A stretch of DNA of 64,000 bases from Dioscorea cayenensis subsp. rotundata (Eukaryota > Streptophyta > Magnoliopsida > Dioscoreales > Dioscoreaceae), in contig NC_052473.1 in assembly GCF_009730915.1 (NCBI RefSeq), positions 15,582,100 to 15,646,099 of the forward strand. Reading direction: 5' to 3'. Below the pieces are notes generated by a model, which was not told the DNA's origin, ran no database searches, and worked only from the letters and a program-made list of their open reading frames with translations. Positions 1-9,905 of this stretch are shown here, piece after piece (the stretch's first letter is position 1; each line of letters starts with the position of its first letter). The translations under genes were made by a program, and so were the position numbers.

Positions 1-906
1 ATAAATTAAGTATAGTTTAAAAAATATTTAATATTTTTAATATTATATATAGGATAAAAGTAATTGAAAATTTTATATATAATTTTTAAAATTTAAAAAA
101 AAGCATTAATTGTGGGGCCCTAGAAAATGAAAAATTATAAAAATATAATTTAAATATAATTTAAAAAATAAAATATGGCGTCTCAAAATATCAAGGTTCT
201 ATTATAACACCAAATTTATTGGATATAAATATATCATAAATTAAATTTTATAATTTAAAAAATAGTTATAATCTTTAAAATTATAATTATGCGGATAAAA
301 TAATGAATAAAAATCTTAAATATAATTAAAAAAGTAAAAAAATTATGGGATCTTAAAACATTATGGGTCCTAGGCATATAAGCCTTGGTCGCCTAGGCCT
401 AGGCCAAGGCTGGGCATGTTTGGGATCAATAATTACTAGATAAACATCACTTAATTAATTAATCAGTGTCTTGTAGATGCACTTACACGATTCATGAATT
501 TAAAGCTTTTTGATTCAGAAATACCAAATCTCAAGAAACTTTGATGGCAATGTGTTATGGAGGTCCATGGATGATGTGTTTCGTGCTAATTAAAGTTTTA
601 GATCACGAGCAGGAATATGCAAGTGGAACTCTAACATTGACAAACTAAATAATGAAGCTTCCTTGTTCCACCGTGGTCTGAAGGCTGGTCTTTCTTTCTA
701 AATTTCGAGTCTAGTTAACTAGCTACTTGCAGCTCCTTTGCCCAAATAATAATAATAATAATAATGAAGCTGGCCATGCCGGAGGCAAAAGTCACCATCC
801 AACTAGCTTGCAAGCCTAGCTAGGAGTATTGAACAGAAGATATCATAGATAATGTTCTCGAGTACATGTTGAATTTAGATTTTTTTTTTTTGTTTTTTTG
901 ATAGTT
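1..906. other. AT-rich intergenic DNA, no gene seen
   Basis: No coding signal is visible. The first ~420 bases are extremely AT-rich with a few GC-richer islands, including a CCTAGGC-rich patch near 368-410 that looks like repeat debris. A short (AAT)n run lies near 746-765 and a poly-T tract near 878-898. I recognise no element here. Confidence 0.6.
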
Positions 907-1237
907 TTAAATGTTAAAATAGTCTTTCTATTTTTTATTTTTCATCATTTTAGTCCCTCTAATATAAAATCTGCTCTTTTGGTCTTTATATTTGCACATT
1001 TTCATCTTTTAGTTGTAAAATCCGCCCTTTTGGTGTTCGTATTTACACATTTTCATTCTTTTTAGTCCTTCTAATTCATCAACTGGAAGGACCAAAATAG
1101 CAGATCCATCAATTAGATGGACCAAAAAGATAAAAATGTGAAAATACAAGGACCAAAAAGACGGATTTTATATTAGAGGGACTAAAAGGGCGAAAAATGC
1201 AAAATAGAGGGACCATTTTGATATTTTAACCTTTTAG
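907..1237. mobile_element. Foldback (long inverted repeat) MITE-like element
   Basis: The left half (from about 907) and the right half (ending about 1237) are imperfect reverse complements of each other almost to the centre. Shared blocks include TAGTCCCTCTAATATAAAATC on the left and its complement GATTTTATATTAGAGGGACTA on the right. The left arm also contains a ~60 bp unit twice in tandem (near 963-1020 and 1014-1075), whereas the right arm has it once. There is no coding capacity. The structure is that of a foldback or MITE-type element, or the hairpin remnant of one. I could not define a target-site duplication. Confidence 0.6.
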
Positions 1238-1339
1238 ATAAAGGATACTTATTATTTTATTTTACTTTTAAAAAAAATTGAATAAAGCACTAATGCATTA
1301 ACAAAAGAATCATGAACCAGTAACAACAAAGCAACAACA

Positions 1340-2378
1340 AAGAAAAAAAAAATACATAAACTAGGACACTAACGATGAAAGTCGGGAGACCACAAAAGAA
1401 AAAAAAACATGAAAAGGCAAAGGAAGAGGCATCACCCAAGCAATGGATGAAGCGACAATTGGGGAGTCAAATTCATTGCGTTGCTTGCAATCGAGGCAGC
1501 GGAGGGTCATTTGGCTCGCTCATCGTATGTGGAGCGGGGAGGGGCGGGATCACAGGTCCTGCGAAGAGTAGACTGCGTTTGATCATGAGAATAGACTCTT
1601 TGAGAAGGGATCTAGCCGGATCTTGGGCTGCATCAATCCAAGCAATAAGCAGATGATCAATTTTACAAATAATGGAGAGAGTGTTTAAAGTAATAAAAGA
1701 AAAGACACGTCGATTACGCTCAACCTAGATGGCCAAACAAATGGCACTAGGAAGGAGGTGGCCCAAAGGTTTTGAATGAAGAACTCCTCTCATACCCCAA
1801 GAGGTCCATGTTTTCGAAAGGGACGTAGGTAATGCAACACAAAAAAACACAGCAAAATGGGACCAAATCCAAACTAAGACAGAACAGTCAAGCAAGAGAT
1901 GGTCGGTGTCTTTCTCGGCATCATAGCATACGGTACAAGTAGTAGTGGAAATACAGTTGCATCTTCGCTGGCCAAGATTTCTTGAGAAAAGAGTAGAGGG
2001 GGCAATGTCCCTTCCACAAAGTTTTACCCTTAGCGTAGCGCAACCCACTATCATTAAGGAAAGAGTAGAAGGACTTAATCGAGAAGCCCTTGTTGTCCCA
2101 TCTCCAAGTCTTAGAGTCACTGCCCTAAGTTAAGCTATCAGTTAGGAGCAGGCGAAGAGGGAGGAGCTCATTGAAGTTCAGTTCTGGAGCTGAATGTAAG
2201 AAGTTCATAACTAAACTAAGGGGGTTCCCCTAAAAGGTGAAAAGATTGGGCCACTTATCCGTTAGCGTTGATTCTTCAAACGATCGATCTAACCATAACA
2301 AAGTGTTACTCCCATCTTCTGCACTTAAGAAGGCCAAACCAAAAGAAAGATTTTTTCCTAGATATGGGGTGAAATAAG
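1340..2378 (-). pseudogene. L1-type LINE, 3' part of ORF2 (zf-RVT region), split by a Copia insertion
   Basis: Read on the minus strand, this is the C-terminal part of a plant L1-type reverse-transcriptase polyprotein. It has a region ending WLDRSFEESTL..KWPNLF (about 2436-2235) and a zf-RVT zinc-binding module with CxxC and DHLLLDC motifs (about 1950-1850). A tail near 1700-1540 resembles the C-terminus of the larger LINE at 26400-32826. Frameshifts and stops make it non-functional. The upstream part of the same copy continues at 7042-7800. A Copia element with a 5-bp target-site duplication lies between the two parts. The 3' boundary of about 1340 is approximate because no poly(A) tail is clear. 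Confidence 0.75.
2374..2378. repeat. Left target-site duplication (ATAAG) of the first Copia element
   Basis: ATAAG precedes the TG of the left LTR and recurs immediately after the right LTR at 7037-7041. Removing the element plus one copy rejoins the LINE. Confidence 0.85.
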
Positions 2379-2864
2379 TGTTGGGAATCGCATTCCCACA
2401 AATGATCAAGAGAGAAATAACAAAGGCAAAATTCAATCACACAAGAAGACAAAATTATATGGTTCGGCAAGATTGCCTATGCCCAAGGCCACACAAGGGT
2501 TTCTTTTCAATATCAGAAGCACACTTGCATCTTACAAGGGATTGCCTATATTTAGAAGAAATTTGAGATATATCTAGATTAGAACTCTGATGCATATCCG
2601 GAAGAGAGTAAATCATATCTGGATCCTAAACTTATCCAGATCCTAAACCTATTTGGATACAAATCCTATCCGAATACAATTTTACAAGATTATCAAACTG
2701 TAATCCTAACCAGATTCAAATTACCCTTGTATCCTACCGCGGGGACGTTACCTCTGCATCCCCAACCTAAAATTGATGCTCCTTCGCACCCCTCACCAAC
2801 TCAATGCTGAGTTGGATCTGCGCTTTAGGGGGTGTCACATAATCAGGGCTCTACATATCTAACA
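2379..2864 (-). repeat. Downstream (3') LTR of the first Copia element
   Basis: This 486 bp repeat begins TGTTGGGAATC and ends ATCTAACA in plus orientation. It matches the other LTR (4850-4948 plus 6638-7036) along its whole length apart from scattered substitutions and small indels. Confidence 0.85.
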
Positions 2865-4849
2865 ATCTCCCACTTGGAGACTGATCTTCTAACATAAGTA
2901 GCTCTTTTATAACCCTCATCTATGTAGCTTAGATGATGCTCCTAGTGCGGTGCCTCTTTTTTATCAAGTAACTTGGAGGTCAACTGAGGCCATGCATAGC
3001 CTCAGTTTCTGGATGGTTACACTCTTTGTCAACATGTCTGCTGGATTCTCTACACTAAGTATCTTCTTCAATGCTAGTGTCCCATCCTCAATCAACACTG
3101 AAAGTCCTTCACCACTAGTTTGGCCTTGTACCTTTTCTTGTCATCATTCTCTTCCTTAATATGGTACACCCATTTGTTCTGTGAGGTTTTATTTTCTTTT
3201 GGCAGCTTAGTCAACACCTAAGTCTGATTCTTCTCTAGAGAGTTCATCTCCTTTTTCATGCTAACTCCCACTTGACAAAATCTTCCACTTTCATAGCTTC
3301 TACATAATACTCTGGCTCACCACCATTGTCTATTCTCATACTCTTTCTAGTGAAATCATCAATGAAGTAACATAATAGCGCGAGCCTCCAAGAGATTGTA
3401 TTGGAGTTGGCCCCCATATATCACTGTACACCAACTATAGATTTTCTGCCTTTGATATTCATGCAGACTTTGAGAAACTGACTCTTTTATACTTCCCATA
3501 AATACAGTCTTTACAAAGACCTACATTAACTAACTTCAAATGTTGCAACTTTCCTTTTGATGCTAACAGTTTCATTCCTTTCTCGCTCATGTGCCCAAGT
3601 CTTCTATGCTATAACTTTGAATAAACTGAAGAATCTATAACTAAATTGTATCTTTGCTCTCCGAAGTCATGTATAATGTTCCCACCTTCCTGCCTTATGC
3701 TATAGTCATTACACCCTTGGTTATTTTCTGTGATCCTCCTCCAAACACGGTAGTGTGTCCGGCACTGTCAATCTGACTTATGGAAATTAAGTTCTTTTTC
3801 AGGCTTGGGACATGCATGCCTGACTTCTTACAGCTTCCACTATGTTCCATTGGCAGTCCTTATGTTAACTTCACCCTTCCCCACAATCTTCAAAGGTTCA
3901 TTATCAACAAGATAAACCTTTCCATATTTTCTTATAACATAATTATGTAACAATTCTCTACAAGGTAGTGAGTGACATGATGCACCTTAGTCTAGAATCT
4001 ATGACTTAATAGGACTGTCAACATAGCAAATAAGAACATCATCAACATCTTTGCTGGCTGAATTTGTAGAATTACCATATTTTGATTGATTCTTCTTATT
4101 CTTCTTTGGTACCTTGCACTGACTACTGAACTGACCCTTCTTATCATAATTTGAATCGACAATATCTTTGCGATCCTTTTTCTGACCTTTTTATTGACTT
4201 CTTCCTCTACTTTGTATACTCAAAGCTAATCCTGATGACTCTCTTGATTCTTTTCTATGAATATCCTCTCTAAGAATCAAATCTTGGATATTATCGATCT
4301 TTAATTTTGCACTTCCTGAAGAACTGCTCGCAATTACTGTCACAGACCAACTCTCCGACAGAGATGATAGCAAAATCAGCGACTTTACCTCATCATCAAA
4401 CGTGATCTTCACCGAACTCAATTGAGTCGTAATCACATTAAATTCATTAATGTGATCTGTAACAGACGCACCTTCTAACATCTTCAAATTGAATAAACGA
4501 CGCATCAAATAGACCTTGTTCGAGGTGAATAGTCTCTCATATATATTTGATAGTGCCTTCATCAGATATGTAGTTGTCTTCTCTTTCACGATGTTAAAAG
4601 CCACGTTCTTCGCCAATGTCAGATAAATTACTCCTAGTGCTTGGTGATCAAGCAGATCCCAAACCTTATGCTCCATCTTCTCTAGCTTCTTCCCTGATAG
4701 TGGTTAGTACAACTTCTTCTAGTAGAGATAGTCCTCTATCTGCATCTTCCAGAATCCAAATTCCTTGCCATCTAATTTCTCAATTCGAACCTTGCCTTCT
4801 TCTTCCATTTCTCCTACTCTTTTTCTCAAACCTAAGCTTTAGTACCAAT
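2865..4849 (-). pseudogene. Copia gag-pol remnant (gag, protease, partial integrase, RT start)
   Basis: The clearest segment is minus 4676-4191, about 161 codons of Copia-type gag (UBN2-like), including the typical LFNLKMLEGASVTDHINEFN stretch. Downstream there are broken frames. They show a protease-like segment (ILD-GASCHS, about 4010), a GAG-pre-integrase HRRLGHMSEKGMKLL block (about 3620-3570) followed by C..CIYGK, and a WVYHIKEE block (about 3180-3140) that opens the RT domain. The frames carry many stops and frameshifts, and the RT core and RNase H are absent. This is a decayed transposon polyprotein, not a host gene. Confidence 0.75.
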
Positions 4850-5164
4850 TGTTGGGAATCACAATCCCAATGATGATCGAGAGAGAAATAACAACGGAAA
4901 AAATAAATCACACAAGAAGATAAGATTTAAGTGGTTTAGCAAGATTGCTGATGAGTATACTTTGTTCATGTATTTCATATATATTTATACTCTCATTTGG
5001 CATGCATTAGAACCATAATGTGGAATTCGATGTTAAATATCATGTGTTTTCATTAACAAGCTTAGGGCAGTGCTTAAAGTCGAGAGAGATCCAAAAGAAG
5101 TAATTTATACCGAAATAATCAAGTTGGAGCTCTTTTGGCATCATTAGAAGAAGGGCAAGACAAA

Positions 5165-5540
5165 CTGGGTGGCTTACGGACAGCTTACGGTTCATCTTAC
5201 GGTCGTAAGTATAGTCCAGAAGACCTTGCGGGCATGCTTATGCCCGTCAAGAGGATTCGGAGTCAATTCAGAGGACCTTACGGGCAAGGCTTACTCCCGT
5301 AAGTGTAAGTAAGGAATATCCAGAGAAGCTTACGACCACAGTGCACGATCGTAAGAGCAATCCCAAGAAGGAAACAGAGAAGCTTACGGTTCAATGCTTA
5401 CGGCTGTAAGCTAGACAGTAACATATTTAGAAGACCTTACGGATGAGGCTTACGACCGTAAACGTGCCCATAAGGCTCGTGACTATCTTCCCCAGCTCCT
5501 TTACGCCCTTGCCCTTACACTCGTAAGTAGCCCGTAAGCA
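5165..5540. repeat. Dispersed CTTACGG / CCGTAAG motif array in the LTR U3 region
   Basis: Within ~370 bp the heptamer CTTACGG and its complement or close variants occur more than ten times, several as near-palindromes (for example CTTACGGTCGTAAG near 5199-5212). The spacing is irregular, with units every 20-60 bp, so this is not a simple tandem repeat. Confidence 0.65.
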
Positions 5541-5546
5541 ATCGGG

Positions 5547-5555
5547 TATAAATAG
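5547..5555 (+). promoter_or_regulatory. TATA box of the solo LTR
   Basis: TATAAATAG lies 3' of the CTTACGG-rich U3 region and about 600 bp into the LTR, the usual position of an LTR core promoter. It gives the plus orientation of the LTR. Confidence 0.6.
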
Positions 5556-6936
5556 AACTTAATGGGACTTTTAGGGTGTGATCTATTCTATCTCTCTACT
5601 CTTTGGGGGTGATTCTTGGAGGTGTGATTGAGCAAGAAAAGGGTCGAATCTCCAACACCTTAGGCAAGATTTGGAGCTACCTCGGTGACTCTCCATCCTA
5701 GGGATTAACAAGGGGGTTTTCATAGATCCTATGTCTACTCCTATTCTTTGTATTTTGAATGCTTGCCCTCCATTAATGGAGGGTTAATTTGTAGATGGTT
5801 CGGTGTAGTTGAACTCTAGGGTTTACTTTTATATATGACTTAATTTGGTTGTTGGATCTTTGATGTTTTAATTGATGTTTTTATTTGCAATCACATCTAT
5901 TTAAATCTAATTGCGTGTTTGAATACTTGGTTGCTAATAAGGTGAAAGCCCTAGCTATCATGTTTGATGTGCTACGTGACAAGTAGAAATACCCATCTAG
6001 CATAAACATGCCGTGATTAGAGAGAATTATGGGTAAGTCTGGGTATAGGGTACTTTGGAGACTTCGTCTCCCTCAATTCTCCCAAGTGAATTGTTGACAA
6101 TTTCTGTGCTCTTTGCAATCATGTAAAGTAGATTTTAGGAGAAATCGCATTTCTGCTCTGTATTCAGATTAGGGGTAATCTCTCTTTTTTTGGTGAAGAT
6201 TTATCTAATTAAGAGATTGTTATTAGCTCATAGTGAGGTTTCATAGAATGTTAATGCGATTGTGTAAATGTCTGTATCAGCTCTACACTTATTCAGTTAC
6301 TCTTCGATTGAGAAATCAGGGTTTAGTATAATTCTAGAAACCTCTCTGTTCAAATAGGACTACATACCTAGACATCCTTAGTCCTGTATTTCATAAACCT
6401 AGATGGATACCATACCCTGACATTGTCTCTTCCCTTGATTTCTCTCTGGTTTTACTTCCCGTATTTTCTAGTTTTCTTTCGGTTTTGTTTTCCACACTAC
6501 TTCACTCGTTAGGCTAATTTTTGGATTTAGAGTTATTACTAGTATTCACCTCATTCCCTGTGGACCAACACTCTGCACTCTAAGCACACTTTATTACACG
6601 ATCGGCACATACAATTGCGTGCGTCCCTATCAATTACCTACATCCACGACTGTACCAGGGTTTCCTTTCAAGATTAGAAGCACACTTGCATCTTACAAGG
6701 GATTATCTATATATAGAAAGGTATATCTGGATTAGAACTCTTGAGACATATCTCTTGAAGAGGGTAAATCATATCTGGATCCTAAACTTATCCAAATCCT
6801 AAACCTATCTAGATACAAATACTATCCAGATATAATTTTACAAGATTATCAAACTGTAATCTTAACCAGATTCAAATTACCCTTGTATCCTATCTCGGAG
6901 ACATTGCCTCTGCATCCCCAACCTAAAACCAATGCA

Positions 6937-6967
6937 CCCTTGCACCCCCACCCCCACCCCCACCCCC
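6937..6967. repeat. C-rich (CCCCCA)n microsatellite
   Basis: About four to five CCCCCA units lie inside the right Copia LTR. The corresponding site in the left LTR has only a short CACCCC stretch. Confidence 0.8.
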
Positions 6968-7041
6968 AACTTAGTGCTTTGAGTTGGATTCGTGCCTTAT
7001 GGGATATCACATAATCAGGGCTCTACATACCTAACAATAAG

Positions 7042-7800
7042 GAGATAAAGCCTCTATTGAAAGCGTAATTGAAAGCAATGATGTTAGACCAAGTAAAAAA
7101 GTTGTGAGTTGAGATTTTCCAATGCCATTTCCCAAGGAGGACCTGGTTAAAATTAGCCAGATTAAGGATGCCCGAATCGCCTTGCTCTTTGGACTTACAA
7201 ATATGAGCCCAAACCACTAATCAATATTTGGGTCTGGATATGTCACACCCACTTCAAAAGAAGTCGCGTCTAATTCTATTAATTTCCCGAGGCTAACTCG
7301 AACATAGACATCTAGTAGGTAGGCATGGCCGAAAGTACTCAGTTGACTAAAACTGTGCGTCCCCCCCCCCACCAAAGAGAGATAACAAGTTTTCCAAGTT
7401 GCTAGGAGGTTGTTAATAGAGAGATAATGAGTTTTCCAATTTGCCAGGCGGTTGTTAATCAACTGGGTGAGAAAGAGGATGTCTTGTTTACGAGGGCGAC
7501 TACCCAAAAGTAGGGCCCCAAGATAAACCATCAAGAGGTGTTTCACCGAACAACTTAAAGTGAGGGTGTTGCACTCTAGTGGAAAAATTCCTTGAGCTAT
7601 TGAAAATAAGCAGCTTTTTTGGAAATTGACTGTGAATTTTGAAAGACCCTCAAAGATGAGCAAAATGAACTTGAGAATTTTGAGGTCTTCCCCGACCCTG
7701 GGTCATAAGCGTACTGGAGATGACATACGTTGCCATGTATACCCAGAGGAACTCCAAATAGGATCTTGGAAGAAAGCGTGTTCAGGTACATGGTGCTAAG
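7042..7800 (-). pseudogene. L1-type LINE, RT portion of the same split copy
   Basis: On the minus strand the order is GVPLGIHGNVCHLQYA (about 7740-7700, the block before and into the ADD box), then F..FTVNFQKSCLFSI (about 7650-7610). Next come YLGALLLGSRPRK (about 7520) and a WK..YLS segment. A CKSKEQGDSGILNLANFNQ block lies at about 7200-7140. These are consecutive blocks of plant L1 reverse transcriptase downstream of the catalytic site. The copy is 5'-truncated near 7800 and continues at 2378-1340 on the other side of the Copia element. Frameshifts separate the blocks, and the ADD aspartates are disrupted (QYAYD). Confidence 0.75.
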
Positions 7801-9300
7801 GATGTCTGGTAAAGGAAAATTTAATTATTGGTTTAATCCTAGTTTTATATATATATATATATATTGATCTATATTTTTTTTTAATAAAATGTGTACAAAC
7901 AGTATTAATTATCAATAAAACTGAGACAGTCTCTCAGCTCCATCTTGGAATAGCAAGAGCAATAACGGAGACAACAGTCACATATATATATAACATGGGT
8001 TAAGGATAGAGTTGCAAACACCAAGGGCTTTTTTAGCTATATATAGTTTTTGAGAATAGTTTTCAGGTTTTGAAAATAAAAAATATAAAAATTTTGTTGA
8101 TAATGTGTTTTTTAATTATTTTAAAAATCAATTAAAAATAAAAAACTAAGAACAACTTTTATGTGTTTCAAAATTTTTGTTTTTAAAAAGAGAAGTCGGG
8201 AACAAATTTTAAATTTTTTAATTTTAAAAACTTTAAATCTATCAAAATAAAAGCAATTAGCGAGGTAAAAACAATCTCAATCCCATCTAGGGTTTCAATT
8301 TTTTAAGATCACATTATCTTGTGTGGATTCTAGATATCTTTGCATAGGAGGTTTTACCACCTTAGGAGTGAAAGATAGCATGCCCAAGAATGGCAAGGTA
8401 ATGGTGGGCAAGCAAGATCCAAAGAGCGTTTTAATTTCAGACATTTCTTTCTAAGGATGACAATCAAATGTTGTTTTGGTGTGTTAAAAGCTCAATTTCA
8501 AATTCTAAAATTAATGTCTCCATACAAACCTTCAAGACAACATCTTATATCAAATATAGTATATTGTGTTATTGATAAGTATATGCAAAAGTGGGGTTGA
8601 AATGACGTTGTTTAGAGTATAGGAAAAATATGAATCTTGAAGAAGTAGATAATTTAACTAGGCACACAAATTCAGAAATGAAGGGGGAACTCATGTTATG
8701 ATCGGATAACTTCTCAAAACTATCCCATGAAAGTGTAGCTGAAATGATAAGATATTGTGATTATATTACAAACTGAATGTGGCTACATTATAATAATTCT
8801 GAGCATTTAATAAATGTTTGAACTATTTATATAAATGTTATTGAACATATGTATTATAATGTCATCTTGAGTTTTATATATATTCATTTTTTGTATATTT
8901 TTTTACAAAATATATTATTATATTAGTTCATTAGAGATATATGGTTATTAAATTATAATAAAAACATGCAATAACAATACATTAAATAGCTAAATCAAAC
9001 AAGTATTTGTATTTTTGGCTTTAAACCTTGTTTATAAAAACTTTTTCCAAATGATTTTTTTTGTACTTAAATCTATTCTGAAAATACTTAAACAAGTTTT
9101 TTTTTATTTCTTTAATTCCAATTTTTTTTAAAAAAATCAGTTTTATAAAATAGTTCTAAACCCATAAAAATAAAAACAAAATCAAACAATCCCCAAGTTC
9201 TCTTTTATTTTGTTGATAATTGGTACAATCAAAACCATACCACGCATAATGTGAGGCTTGAAAGAAAAGAGGTGATAAGGAAGGCGTTTAGCTCTTCTCT
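7801..9300. other. AT-rich intergenic DNA, no gene seen
   Basis: This stretch contains a (TA)n run near 7847-7862, a mixed-complexity stretch near 8280-8520 without a usable frame, and A/T homopolymer-rich DNA at 8990-9190 that resembles eroded MITE sequence. I see no gene or element I can define. Confidence 0.5.
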
Positions 9301-9833
9301 TGTTGCGTGTGAGGAAGAGCGGAACTAGTATGGCAATTCGGCGAACACTTGGTGTGCAATATCACAATACCTAGCAATCACACAATGAATGGGCAATGCA
9401 AGGATAACATACAACTAATCTCACAAGAATAAAGTAATAGACACTAATTTAACGTGGTTCGGCTAAGAACAAGCCTACACCCACGGGAGAACAATGCTTC
9501 ACTATATCATGAGGGAATAACAAGAGTCAAGAGTATAAGAGTACAAGAAATAGGCATAAAGCCACAAGAGGATTGCCAAGCTCTAAAATCTAGCCTTACC
9601 TAAAAAAAAAGGGTCTTACCTTGCTTTAATGAGATCAAGCAAGAACATGAGCTCTCCTCTACACCACTCTTTCCAGTCTCCAAATACAAGAGAACTTATA
9701 CTCTCTATCTTTCTCTCATTACACAACACCCAACAAATATAACCCTATATAAACAATAGAGCAATCTAGACCGTTAGATTAAAAGAGATCAAGATTTTTC
9801 TTCATCCCAAGAATATCAAGCCAATATTTAACA
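9301..9833 (-). repeat. 3' LTR of the second Copia element
   Basis: This 533 bp repeat runs from TGTTGCGTGTGAGG to CCAATATTTAACA in plus orientation and aligns along its full length with 13881-14406. Confidence 0.9.
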
Positions 9834-9905
9834 ATCCCCCATTTGAAGACAAATCTTCAATCAAGCATCAATGAAGCATCAAGCATTGTCCTTCAAACAT
9901 CCGAG

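Larger units (their letters stand above)
4949..6632 (+). mobile_element. Ty3/gypsy-type solo LTR (~1.7 kb)
   Basis: The insert begins TGATGAGTAT and ends CCCTATCA. It is flanked by ATTGC (4944-4948) and ATTAC (6633-6637), a 5-bp duplication with one mismatch, and it cleanly interrupts the Copia LTR. It has no coding potential and no internal region, so it is a solo LTR left by unequal recombination. A TATA box (TATAAATAG, 5547-5555) marks the promoter. The 3' part includes CCTGTGGACCAACAC and ends in ACACGATCGGCACATACAAT-like sequence, which resembles U5 regions of the Tat/Athila Ty3 group; that lineage call is an inference from memory. The U3 region carries many CTTACGG/CCGTAAG motifs. Confidence 0.8.
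2379..7036 (-). mobile_element. Ty1/Copia LTR retrotransposon, internally deleted, inserted in the LINE
   Basis: The element is bounded by two LTRs that begin TG and end CA and is flanked by the perfect 5-bp duplication ATAAG (2374-2378 and 7037-7041). It reads on the minus strand. A primer-binding site like initiator tRNA-Met (TTGGTACTAAAGC) abuts the upstream LTR at about 4837-4849, and a purine tract (AAGTGGGAGATT) abuts the downstream LTR at about 2865-2876. Without the later solo-LTR insertion it is about 3.0 kb, well below a full-length Copia of ~5 kb. The interior holds gag, protease, part of integrase and the very start of reverse transcriptase. The catalytic RT core and RNase H are missing, so it is not autonomous. 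Confidence 0.85.
4850..7036 (-). repeat. Upstream (5') LTR of the first Copia element, split by a solo LTR
   Basis: Positions 4850-4948 and 6638-7036 together reconstitute the LTR seen intact at 2379-2864. The intervening 4949-6637 is a foreign insertion plus its duplicated target. The right half has an expanded C-rich run (about 6937-6967, CCCCCA units) that the other LTR lacks. Confidence 0.85.

Noticed and set aside
1375..1656. A 93-codon plus-strand open frame
   Set aside because: No recognisable features; it overlaps the minus-strand 3' region of the decayed LINE.
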